A stretch of 23,818 nucleotides of DNA from Geobacter sp. (lineage in GTDB: Bacteria > Desulfobacterota > Desulfuromonadia > Geobacterales > Geobacteraceae), in contig DNJC01000005.1 in NCBI GenBank assembly GCA_003490025.1, forward strand, positions 1-23,818, written 5' to 3'. Below, one piece after another: positions 14,320-20,471 of the stretch; position 1 is the first letter of the stretch; each line of letters begins with the position of its first letter. Position numbers and translations under genes: made by a program. The notes beneath the pieces were generated by a model. The model was not told where the DNA came from, did not search any database, and saw only the letters and a list, made by a program, of their open reading frames with translations.

Positions 14320-14359
14320 CCCTGAGGTCTAATCTCCCCGAAAAGGGGCGGGAGGTGTT

Positions 14360-14845
14360 ATGGACAGGCTCTGGGCGCCGTGGAGGATGGAATATCTCAC
14401 GCAGCCGAAACAGTCGGCGTGCTTTCTCTGTGCTAAGGGGAACGACCGGGATCTGCTGGTGCTGCGGCGCACCGGGCTGACCCGCGTCCTTTTGAACCGC
14501 TACCCGTACTCGAACGGCCACCTGCTGGTGGCGCCGCAGCGGCACACGGCCGGGCTGGACGACCTGACGGAAGCCGAGATGCTGGAACTCTTTCGCGGCG
14601 CGGCCCTGTGCCGGGAGGTGCTGACGCGCGCCAGCGCCCCGGACGGCTTCAACATCGGCATCAACCTGGGGAAGGCGGCAGGGGCGGGGCTGGAGGAGCA
14701 CCTGCACCTCCACGTGGTGCCGCGCTGGAACGGGGACAACAACTTCATGTCCGTGGTGGCGGACCTCCGGGTGCTCCCCGAGGCGCTGCTGGCGACCTAC
14801 GACCGTCTGCTCCCTTTTTTCGAGGCGGCAGGGGAGGAGAAGTGA
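14360..14845 (+). CDS. HIT family nucleotide hydrolase/phosphorylase (Ap4A-type)
   Basis: A 161-aa histidine-triad protein. The triad is HLHLHVV with His114, His116 and His118, the middle of which or its neighbour forms the nucleotidyl-enzyme intermediate. The N-terminus MDRLWAPWRMEYL and the segment VLLNRYPYSNGHLLVAPQRH place it with the Ap4A phosphorylase/hydrolase-like HIT branch found in bacteria. Cys21 and Cys24 (CFLC) form a CxxC as in metal-binding members. Substrates of this branch are dinucleoside polyphosphates or ADP-like nucleotides; the exact one is not readable. GGGAGGTG stands close before the ATG. Its stop overlaps the start of the ROK gene by one base (TGATG). Confidence 0.93.
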   Translation: MDRLWAPWRMEYLTQPKQSACFLCAKGNDRDLLVLRRTGLTRVLLNRYPYSNGHLLVAPQRHTAGLDDLTEAEMLELFRGAALCREVLTRASAPDGFNIGINLGKAAGAGLEEHLHLHVVPRWNGDNNFMSVVADLRVLPEALLATYDRLLPFFEAAGEEK

Positions 14846-15750
14846 TGCGAAGCGTCTGTATCGGCGTGGACGTCGGGGGGACCAACCTCCGCCTCGCCCT
14901 CGTCGACCGGGAGGGGGGCGTTGTGGGGAGGCTGCACGAATGCACCGATGTCGACTCCGGGGTCGCATCGTTCCTCACGCGCCTTCAGGCCGCGGTGGAG
15001 AGGCTCAAGCGGGAAGCCGAGGTCATGGGGAGGAGGGTCACGGCGGTCGGCATCGGCCTTCCCGGTCTCATTTCCAACGACGGGGTGGTCCGCTCCTGCG
15101 TCAACTTCTCGGCGCTGGACGGGGTGAACCTGTCCCGGGTGGTCTCGGAGGGGGTTGCCCTCCCGGTGCTGGCGCTGAACGACGCCAACGCCTGCGCCAT
15201 CGGCGAGCAGCGTTTCGGTGCGGGGAGGGGGTTTCGCTCCTCGCTGACGCTCACCATCGGGACCGGCATCGGGGCGGGGCTCATCCTGGACGGGCGCCTT
15301 TGGACCGGCGCCGACGGTGTGGCGGGTGAGTTCGGCCACATAACGGTGGAGCCCGACGGGCGCCCCTGCGGTTGCGGCAACCGCGGCTGCGTCGAGCAGT
15401 ACGCCTCGGCGAGCGCCCTCTCGCCGCAGCGCGGCGGCGCCGCCGCGGTGGCCCTGCGGGCCCGCGCAGGGGACCGCGATGCGGCAGCCCTCTTCGAAAA
15501 GGCCGGCAGCTATCTCGGCATAGCTGCGGCGGGCGTGCTGAACCTCTTGAATCTCGAGGCGATAATCCTGGGAGGAGGGGTGGCCGAGAGCTTCGACCTT
15601 TTGGCGGCGCCGATGCGAAGGGAGATCCTGGCGCGCTCTTTCGCCATACCGGGCGCGAGGGCGAAGATCCTCAAGGGCGCCCTGGGCGATGACGCCGGCG
15701 TTCTGGGCGCCGCCGCCTTAGCGTTCGATGCGCCTCCTCCTCATTATTGA
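14845..15750 (+). CDS. ROK family sugar kinase (glucokinase-like)
   Basis: A 301-aa ROK protein. The phosphate-binding DVGGTNLRLALVD (residues 9-21), the catalytic Asp113 in LNDANACAIGE, TIGTGIGAGLI, GEFGHITVEPDG and the zinc cluster His165, Cys175, Cys177, Cys182 (CGCGNRGC) are intact. There is no N-terminal helix-turn-helix, so it is a kinase and not a ROK repressor. Glucose or an amino sugar is the likely substrate; the family signature does not decide. The ATG shares its A with the HIT stop codon, so it is translationally coupled. The segment after EQYASASAL is slightly short and very GC-rich (GGAAAVALRARAG) compared with typical glucokinases. Confidence 0.92.
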   Translation: MRSVCIGVDVGGTNLRLALVDREGGVVGRLHECTDVDSGVASFLTRLQAAVERLKREAEVMGRRVTAVGIGLPGLISNDGVVRSCVNFSALDGVNLSRVVSEGVALPVLALNDANACAIGEQRFGAGRGFRSSLTLTIGTGIGAGLILDGRLWTGADGVAGEFGHITVEPDGRPCGCGNRGCVEQYASASALSPQRGGAAAVALRARAGDRDAAALFEKAGSYLGIAAAGVLNLLNLEAIILGGGVAESFDLLAAPMRREILARSFAIPGARAKILKGALGDDAGVLGAAALAFDAPPPHY

Positions 15751-15775
15751 TAATTACTTTTTCGTCAGATATGTT
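15747..15775 (+). promoter_or_regulatory. Candidate promoter of the DsbC-like gene
   Basis: TTGATA (15747-15752, 4/6, containing the ROK stop codon) and TATGTT (15770-15775, 4/6) are 17 bases apart. A second -10-like TATAGT (15775-15780) overlaps but has no good -35. Confidence 0.4.
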
Positions 15776-15829
15776 ATAGTTTCCGTCTGTCCGGACCGTG
15801 AGGTCTAATCTGAAACAGTGGAGGGAATG

Positions 15830-16537
15830 ATGTCTTTTAAAAAAGGCTTGTTTACAGGTATTTTCGCGGCGGCCATGCTGCTTTTGGTCTCCGCTCTCTC
15901 CTTCGCCGCCCCGGTGACCCCCGAGGCATCCTTTCGCAGCGTCTTCCCGCAGGTTCCCTTTGACAGCATGACCCCCACCGAGATAACCGGTCTCTACGAG
16001 GTCATGTCCGGGCAGAACATCTTCTACTACTACCCCGAGAAGGAACTGATCCTGACCGGGGAGATCGTGGGGAAGGACCTGAAGAGCCGGACCGCCGAAC
16101 GCAAGGGGGCTATGGCCGCCAGGCTGGTGAAGGACCTCCCGTTGGAGAAGGCGGTCAAGGTGGGGGACGGGAAGAAGACGGTGATCGAGTTCACCGACCC
16201 TGACTGCCCGTACTGCAGGAGGGCGTCCGAGTATTTCACCAAGAGAAGCGACGTGACGAGGTACGTCTTCTTCGCGCCGCTGGCCCATCCGGCAGCCATC
16301 ACCAAGATCGAGTACATCCTGGGGGCGGCGAACAAGGCGGAGGCGTACGACGCGATGATGCTCGGCCAGGAGATCCCGGCATCGGCGAAGCCCGCCACGC
16401 CGGAGATAAAGCAGCTGGCGCAGGAACACATGGCCCTGGCCAAGAAGGTGGGGATCCAGGGGACGCCGACCTTCTTCGTCAACGGCCAGATGGTGGTCGG
16501 GGCCGATGCGAAGAAGCTGGACGAGTTGCTCAGGTAG
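15830..16537 (+). CDS. DsbC/DsbG-like periplasmic thiol:disulfide interchange protein
   Basis: A 235-aa exported thioredoxin-fold protein. The N-terminus is a signal peptide: basic FKKG, a hydrophobic run to about residue 24, and an SFAAP cleavage site. A dimerisation-like region follows, then the thioredoxin domain with active-site CPYC (Cys126, Cys129) in FTDPDCPYC and the cis-Pro loop GTPTFFVNG. DsbC proteins isomerise wrong disulfides or keep heme-binding cysteines reduced in the periplasm, which would suit a bacterium with many cytochromes c (inference). Of the tandem ATGs, the second (15830) has better spacing from GGAGG (15820-15824). Its TAG stop lies in the left arm of a perfect inverted repeat. 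No dsbD is in the window. Confidence 0.9.
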   Translation: MSFKKGLFTGIFAAAMLLLVSALSFAAPVTPEASFRSVFPQVPFDSMTPTEITGLYEVMSGQNIFYYYPEKELILTGEIVGKDLKSRTAERKGAMAARLVKDLPLEKAVKVGDGKKTVIEFTDPDCPYCRRASEYFTKRSDVTRYVFFAPLAHPAAITKIEYILGAANKAEAYDAMMLGQEIPASAKPATPEIKQLAQEHMALAKKVGIQGTPTFFVNGQMVVGADAKKLDELLR

Positions 16538-16561
16538 GGGCGAATGATTATTCGCCCCTAC
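16534..16561. terminator. Perfect 12-bp inverted repeat between converging genes, likely bidirectional transcription barrier
   Basis: GTAGGGGCGAAT (16534-16545) pairs completely with ATTCGCCCCTAC (16550-16561) around a GATT loop. The TAG in the left arm (16535-16537) stops the DsbC-like gene, and the TAG read on the minus strand in the right arm (16560-16558) stops the endonuclease Q-like gene. There is no T-run on either side, so terminator function is inferred from stem strength and position. Confidence 0.7.
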
Positions 16562-17787
16562 AGAACGGAGACGGTTCCGAACCTCCCGTCGTAGCCGGGA
16601 TCGATCTCCACCTCGCCCAACCGCATCCGCCCGATGGCACGGGCGAGCGCCGCCGACGAAGCCTGCGCGATGTCGTCGAGCGGGACCTCCAGCAGGATGC
16701 GGAACTCGTTCCCCAGCTGCTGCAGGAGGGAGAAGTAGAGCGCCTGCACCTTCTTCGCCCCACTCCCCACCCCGAGCACCCCCCCGATCAGGTCGACCAG
16801 CGGAATAAGTGACCTGAACGGGGGGGCGTTTTTCGGCCTGGCCCCCGCGGGCCGGTCCGCCAGCAGTTCCACCCTGTGCAGCACCCCGACCGTCACCTTG
16901 CAGCCGCAGGACGGGCAACGGTATCCCGCTGCGACCGTCTCCGCCGGCGTCAACCTCACGCAGCACCCCCTGTGCCCATCGGCATGGTACTTCCCCTGCT
17001 CCGGGAAGAACTCGATGGTGGAGGCCACCCCGCTTCCGCTCGCTATCCCGGAGACAATCCCAGAGTAGGAAAGATCCGTATCGAAAACGGTGGCCTCGCG
17101 TCCGAGCTTTTGGGCGGAGTGCGCGTCGGAATTGGAGACCAGCGTGATGCCGTCCAGGGCGGAGAGGCGCCAGTTCATGGCGGGGTCCGAGGAGAGCCCG
17201 GTCTCGATGGCGCGGACGTACGGGGTCAGTTCTTCGAAGCACTCAGAGAGGGACTCGAAGCCGGAGGCGGCCCCGAAGATGGAGAAGTGCGGGGTCCAGG
17301 CGTGCGCCGGGATCAGCATCGCCTCAGCGGAGGCCTCCAGCAGCAGCGCCAGCAGTTCTTTCGCGTCGAGCTTCAGGATCGGCCTGCCGTCGGAGGCGAG
17401 GTTCCCGATGCGGGAGAGGGAGAGATTCAACCTCCTGGCCGCGGCGATGTCGGGGAGCAGGACGAGGCAGTGCACCTTCCTGGTGCGTCCGTTCTTCCGG
17501 TAGATGCAGCTGATCTCGCCGGAGAGGAGGAAGCGGACCTCCGCCCGGCAGCTTTCCGGGACTTCCGAGGAGAAGCGCGGCGAAAGCCGCAGGTCGAACA
17601 ACCCGGTCTCCCTTTGCACCAGCTTTTCTTCCAGTTCGGCGAGCCAGCCGGGATGGGTGCAGTCGCCGGTGCCGATCACCCGGATACCCTTCAACTGCCC
17701 CCACTTCCAGAGCGCCTCCAGGTCGAGGTCTCGGCTGGTCGCCCTGGAATAGCGGGAGTGGACATGGAGGTCTGCTATGAACTTCAT
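16558..17787 (-). CDS. PHP-domain protein, endonuclease Q-like
   Basis: A 409-aa protein starting MKFIADLHVHSRYS, the PHP metal motif (His8, His10). Further metal-site motifs are TGDCTHPGW, LSGEISCIY, PAHAWTPHFSIFG and SNSDAHS. A Cys-rich cluster follows (HRGCC, then CPSCGC), and a C-terminal domain ends in GEVEIDPGYDG. This arrangement fits endonuclease Q, which cuts DNA 5' of uracil, hypoxanthine, xanthine or abasic sites, known from Thermococcales and some bacteria. Such proteins are often mis-labelled as helicase. The frame is open upstream to 18651, but ATG 17787 gives the family N-terminus; its Shine-Dalgarno is weak. It lies 86 bases after merR on the same strand and may be co-transcribed. 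Activity is inferred from family. Confidence 0.82.
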   Translation of the reverse strand: MKFIADLHVHSRYSRATSRDLDLEALWKWGQLKGIRVIGTGDCTHPGWLAELEEKLVQRETGLFDLRLSPRFSSEVPESCRAEVRFLLSGEISCIYRKNGRTRKVHCLVLLPDIAAARRLNLSLSRIGNLASDGRPILKLDAKELLALLLEASAEAMLIPAHAWTPHFSIFGAASGFESLSECFEELTPYVRAIETGLSSDPAMNWRLSALDGITLVSNSDAHSAQKLGREATVFDTDLSYSGIVSGIASGSGVASTIEFFPEQGKYHADGHRGCCVRLTPAETVAAGYRCPSCGCKVTVGVLHRVELLADRPAGARPKNAPPFRSLIPLVDLIGGVLGVGSGAKKVQALYFSLLQQLGNEFRILLEVPLDDIAQASSAALARAIGRMRLGEVEIDPGYDGRFGTVSVL

Positions 17788-17873
17788 CGGGGGCTCAGGG
17801 CTCCGGGGAGAGTGGCAGGAATAGGAGGGGATGGGGAGGGGAGGAGAGGGAGCGCCGGGATGCGAACCGGCGT

Positions 17874-18287
17874 TCAGCTGCCACTGTCCCGGTCCGCGCC
17901 GAACTTCTTGCTCATCTGCTGGCGGTAGCTGATGATCTCCTTCCTCAGCGAGGCAAGCTTGGCCATTTTCTGGTCTATCTTGTCGATGTGGTCGTCCAGC
18001 ATCTCGATCAGCTTGGGGACCATCCGCTCGGTCTGCTTCGCCTCGCCGTAGGCGGCGTACAGCTCCTGCATCTCCTTGATGGTCAGTCCCAGTTCCTTCA
18101 GCTTCATGATGAACTTGAGGCGGCGTACGTAGTACGGGGTGAAGCCGCGGGTGGCGCCGTCGCTTCTCTGCACGCTGTCGATGATGCCGACCTCTTCCCA
18201 GTAGCGGATGGTCCTGGTGGTCAGGCCGAGCGAAATGGCGAGATCCCCGATCGGGGTGATTTCTTCGCCATCCTTTAAGTTGTCCAT
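17874..18287 (-). CDS. MerR family transcriptional regulator
   Basis: A 137-aa MerR-type protein. The winged helix-turn-helix occupies about residues 10-75 (TPIGDLAISLGLTTRTIRYWEEVGII, then RGFTPYYVRRLKFIMKLKELGLTIKEM). A long coiled-coil dimerisation helix follows (residues 88-125) with no Cys or His effector cluster, so it is not a metal sensor; the effector is unknown. MerR proteins twist promoters with long spacers, often their own or a divergent one. Divergent to it lies a ruined nitroreductase gene, which may have been its target. GAGGGA stands just upstream of the ATG. The endonuclease Q-like gene follows on the same strand. Confidence 0.9.
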   Translation of the reverse strand: MDNLKDGEEITPIGDLAISLGLTTRTIRYWEEVGIIDSVQRSDGATRGFTPYYVRRLKFIMKLKELGLTIKEMQELYAAYGEAKQTERMVPKLIEMLDDHIDKIDQKMAKLASLRKEIISYRQQMSKKFGADRDSGS

Positions 18288-18317
18288 TGGAATCCCTCGT
18301 GACGTAAATTATCGGAC

Positions 18318-18347
18318 AATCTAGAACATAAACGCACGGGCTGTCAA
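18318..18347 (-). promoter_or_regulatory. Candidate promoter of merR
   Basis: On the minus strand a consensus TTGACA (18347-18342) is followed after 18 bases by TAGATT (18323-18318, 4/6), placing the start about 25 bases before the merR ATG. Confidence 0.45.
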
Positions 18348-18441
18348 GGCTTTCTCGTCTCCAATGAGAAGACGGCGGCGGTTCCGGAGGCATTTCGCCG
18401 TCGCGGCTGGAGGACCAGGGTGTAATCTCCAAATTGTGCCG

Positions 18442-18470
18442 TTTACAAAACAATGTTTTTCGTGTATCAA
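18442..18470 (+). promoter_or_regulatory. Candidate promoter of the nitroreductase remnant with a dyad in its spacer
   Basis: TTTACA (18442-18447, 5/6) and TATCAA (18465-18470, 4/6) are 17 bases apart. AAAACA-A-TGTTTT (18447-18459), a perfect 6-1-6 dyad, lies between the boxes, where MerR proteins bind, and merR is the divergent neighbour. Regulation is inference. Confidence 0.45.
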
Positions 18471-18502
18471 GGTAGGGCCGGCATCGCGAAAAGGGGCTTG
18501 TG

Positions 18503-18666
18503 ATGGATATTTTCAAGGTCATTGGTGACCGTCGCAGCGTCAGGAAGTACAAGGATGTTCCGGTAGAGAGGCAAAAATAGAACAGGTGCTCAATGCGGCG
18601 AGGCTGGCGCCGTCGTGGAAGAACCTGCATAGCCTTGATCCCATCCCGCACGGCTCACTCCTGTAA
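18503..18666 (+). pseudogene. Nitroreductase family remnant (frameshifted and truncated)
   Basis: ATG 18503 opens a typical nitroreductase N-terminus, MDIFKVIGDRRSVRKYKDVPVER, then hits TAG at 18578 after 25 codons. In the next frame the family sequence resumes as KIEQVLNAARLAPSWKNLH (18574-18630), so one base was lost (or two gained) near 18570. After that the similarity ends and a stop follows at about 18664. A full nitroreductase of this type has about 170-200 residues, so roughly three quarters of the gene is missing. The RRSVRKY segment, which binds the FMN phosphate, is preserved. A promoter candidate upstream and a terminator downstream are still in place. A frameshift alone could be a sequencing error; the missing remainder could not. 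Confidence 0.82.
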
Positions 18667-18694
18667 TCGGCTCTTCTGCCAGCCGTCCAACACT

Positions 18695-18723
18695 GGGGCA
18701 ATCGACGGGTTGCCCCTTTTTTT
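18695..18723 (+). terminator. Rho-independent terminator behind the nitroreductase remnant
   Basis: GGGGCAA (18695-18701) pairs with TTGCCCC (18710-18716) around an 8-base loop, followed by seven T residues. It would have ended the nitroreductase transcript and now insulates the pseudouridine synthase gene. Confidence 0.85.
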
Positions 18724-18749
18724 GTCTCAATCCCCATCCCTTTCCCGGT

Positions 18750-18778
18750 TTGCCCTGCCGCAGCTTACATGCTATGCT
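18750..18778 (+). promoter_or_regulatory. Candidate promoter of the pseudouridine synthase gene
   Basis: TTGCCC (18750-18755, 4/6) and TATGCT (18773-18778, 4/6) are 17 bases apart, downstream of a terminator and about 80 bases before the chosen start codon. Confidence 0.4.
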
Positions 18779-18862
18779 CGCCTCGCCCCGGCTCCTCGTG
18801 AGGCCGGTTCTTCTTCATTCCAACTGCAGCCTGCCCGTCGCCCGGGACAAAGGAAGCACCCG

Positions 18863-19744
18863 ATGGCCATATCCCCCTATCCCGCCTGCGTCTCCCTTCC
18901 TGAGCTTGAGCAGCCGTTCCCCTCGGTGCTGGAGTTCCTGGTGCACCGATTTCCCAGGATGGGGCGGGCCTGCTGGGAGATGCGGGTGGAGCAGGGCAAG
19001 GTACTCGACGAGGAGGGGGCCCCGATTACCTCCGTCACGCCTTACCGCCCCCGGCAAAGGATCTTCTACTTCAGGGAGGTGGAGCATGAAAGGATCATCC
19101 CCTTTTCGGAGGAGATTCTCTTCCAAAACGACCAGTTCCTGGTCGCCTGCAAACCCCACTTTCTTCCCGTTACTCCCGGAGGTGCTTACGTCGAGGAATG
19201 CCTGCTGCACCGGCTGAGAAAGAGAACGGGGATCGATCACCTGGTGCCTTTGCACAGGCTCGACCGGGATACCGCCGGCGTCGTCCTTTTCTCCGTGAAT
19301 CCCGAGACCAGGGGTGTCTACGGCGGGTTGTTCAAGAACGGCGGCATCGAGAAGATCTATCAGGCCATCTCGGCCGGCTCCGCCTCCAGCGGTGAGGCGG
19401 AGTGGCGGGTGGAAAACAGGCTGGCGGCGGCGCAGGAGTGGTTCAGGACGCGGGTGGTACCGGGAGCGCCCAACGCGCGCTCCCACATCCGGCTCATGGA
19501 GGTCAAGGACGGTCTCTCCATGTTCCGACTCTCCCCGTTGACGGGGAAGACGCACCAGTTGCGGGTACACATGAGCGGGCTCGGCTTCGGCATCGTGAAC
19601 GACAGGTACTATCCGAGGCTGCAGGACGAGCGGCCGGACGACTTCGGCAAGCCGCTGCAACTCCTTGCCAAGTCAGTGAAATTCCGGGACCCGATCTCAG
19701 GGGAGCCGTTCGAGTTCGAGTCCCCGCGCACCCTTTTATGGTAA
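18863..19744 (+). CDS. RluA family RNA pseudouridine synthase
   Basis: A 293-aa RluA-type enzyme that isomerises uridine to pseudouridine in rRNA or tRNA. The catalytic motif HRLDRDTAGVVLF (131-143) contains the essential Asp134. Other family elements are the substrate-channel strand NDQFLVACKPHFLPV, the KIYQAI strand, and the C-terminal LSPLTGKTHQLRVHMSGLGFGIVND. The N-terminal 60 residues (SVLEFLVHRFPRMGRACWEMRVEQGKV) look like a degenerate S4-type domain. The frame is open upstream to 18593 through a terminator and promoter region, so ATG 18863, eight bases after AAAGGA (18849-18854), is the better start. The modified RNA site cannot be assigned from sequence. Usual downstream partners are absent. 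Confidence 0.92.
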   Translation: MAISPYPACVSLPELEQPFPSVLEFLVHRFPRMGRACWEMRVEQGKVLDEEGAPITSVTPYRPRQRIFYFREVEHERIIPFSEEILFQNDQFLVACKPHFLPVTPGGAYVEECLLHRLRKRTGIDHLVPLHRLDRDTAGVVLFSVNPETRGVYGGLFKNGGIEKIYQAISAGSASSGEAEWRVENRLAAAQEWFRTRVVPGAPNARSHIRLMEVKDGLSMFRLSPLTGKTHQLRVHMSGLGFGIVNDRYYPRLQDERPDDFGKPLQLLAKSVKFRDPISGEPFEFESPRTLLW

Positions 19745-19799
19745 TCTAGTTGTGGCCGCGGGGGGCTTCCTCGGGATGAAAACCTTTTGGAGGTGCTAC

Positions 19800-20075
19800 A
19801 TGTCCAAGCACGTGCTGTTACTGGTGGACTACGGCGTCAATACGAGCATCCACATCGCACTGTTCAAGAAACACCTGAAGGACGTCGGCTGGCAGCCGGG
19901 GCTCGTCGAAGGGGCGTTCGAGAAAAAGCTTGAGCTTTCCGATGCGCAGATCGAGCAGGCGGTGCAGGAGGAGGTGGACAGCGCCGCCAACGAGGCGGCC
20001 TTCAAGAAGACCTGCTGCGAGCTGTACGTGGCCGAAGACGAATTGAAGTTCTGCTGGGACTGGAACACCCCTTAG
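19800..20075 (+). CDS. Small protein of unknown function (91 aa)
   Basis: I do not recognise this protein. It is soluble-looking, with a beta-like start (MSKHVLLLVDYGVNTSIHIALF), a charged helical middle (LSDAQIEQAVQEEVDSAANEAAF) and a Cys/Trp-containing tail (KTCCELYVAEDELKFCWDWNTP). GGAGGTG lies five to seven bases before ATG 19800, which supports real translation and this start over the longer frame from 19752. It follows the pseudouridine synthase by 55 bases on the same strand. Adjacent cysteines near residue 71 and a third near 84 could bind metal or form disulfides, but that is speculation. Confidence 0.75.
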   Translation: MSKHVLLLVDYGVNTSIHIALFKKHLKDVGWQPGLVEGAFEKKLELSDAQIEQAVQEEVDSAANEAAFKKTCCELYVAEDELKFCWDWNTP

Positions 20076-20139
20076 TGTGAGGATTGATCGCCCGCTGGCG
20101 CCAGTGTATCTGGTGCATGACACAGCGACATAAAATGTC

Positions 20140-20169
20140 TGGACAAGATCCTTTCATATTGGTTACTAT
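20140..20169 (+). promoter_or_regulatory. Candidate promoter placing transcription start at the ATG of a small ORF
   Basis: TGGACA (20140-20145, 5/6) and TACTAT (20164-20169, 4/6) are 18 bases apart. The expected start site (about 20175-20176) coincides with the ATG of the 52-aa membrane protein. Confidence 0.35.
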
Positions 20170-20175
20170 CCCGAT

Positions 20176-20334
20176 ATGAGCAAGCCTGCGGCAATATTCA
20201 TAATTTTGTTCGCCACATCCGTCATCACTTTCGGCACCTGGCAGCTTTTCCTTGGGAACCTGGAGGCGGCTTTTTCTTCATTTCCTTTTCTGCTTATCAT
20301 CTACATCTTTATTAAACCTTTCCGCAGACCATGA
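20176..20334 (+). CDS. Small membrane protein (52 aa, two predicted helices)
   Basis: A short frame encodes 52 residues with two hydrophobic helices, AIFIILFATSVITFGTWQLF (residues 6-25) and FPFLLIIYIFI (36-46), joined by a short acidic loop (GNLEAA) and ending in a basic tail KPFRRP. The pattern of two helices, Trp/Phe at interfaces and a positive tail is that of genuine small membrane proteins and unlikely in random high-GC DNA, where AT-rich hydrophobic codons are scarce. No Shine-Dalgarno is visible. Function unknown. It sits between the 91-aa protein and the diguanylate cyclase gene. The remaining non-coding bases around it (20076-20175, 20335-20471) contain a CTGGCGCCAG palindrome near 20095 and nothing else I can name. 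Confidence 0.6.
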   Translation: MSKPAAIFIILFATSVITFGTWQLFLGNLEAAFSSFPFLLIIYIFIKPFRRP

Positions 20335-20471
20335 CGATAAGAGCCACACCTAAGCCATGCCTCATTCAATGCTTTCCTGTCCCATCGCCGCCTTCAGCCG
20401 GTAGATAGCAGGCGGCGAGTAGCAGTTGGCATCGGACCGGATAGTTTCATGTTATGTCGATGGGAGATCGC

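Noticed and set aside
14086..14359. tRNA or small RNA gene in the maeB-HIT intergenic region
   Set aside because: No T-loop GGTTCGAATCC-like sequence, no cloverleaf and no intrinsic terminator were seen, only two divergent promoter candidates.
15671..17242. Minus-strand open frame of 523 codons spanning the DsbC-like gene and part of the endonuclease Q-like gene
   Set aside because: It runs antisense to the DsbC-like gene and out of frame with the PHP motifs, which belong to the other minus-strand frame. Composition is Arg/Gly-rich shadow sequence.
17788..18651. N-terminal extension of the endonuclease Q-like frame to 18651
   Set aside because: The extension runs through the whole merR gene in another frame and has no domain. 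The PHP family starts at the MKFIADLHVHS Met.
18593..18862. Extension of the pseudouridine synthase frame to 18593
   Set aside because: It would cross the nitroreductase remnant, a T-run terminator and the promoter candidate, and is not family-like. ATG 18863 has a proper ribosome-binding site.
20335..20471. Cyclic di-GMP riboswitch upstream of the GGDEF gene
   Set aside because: The conserved GEMM elements (GCAAA, tetraloop receptor, GGGACGCAAAGCC-like core) are absent by eye.
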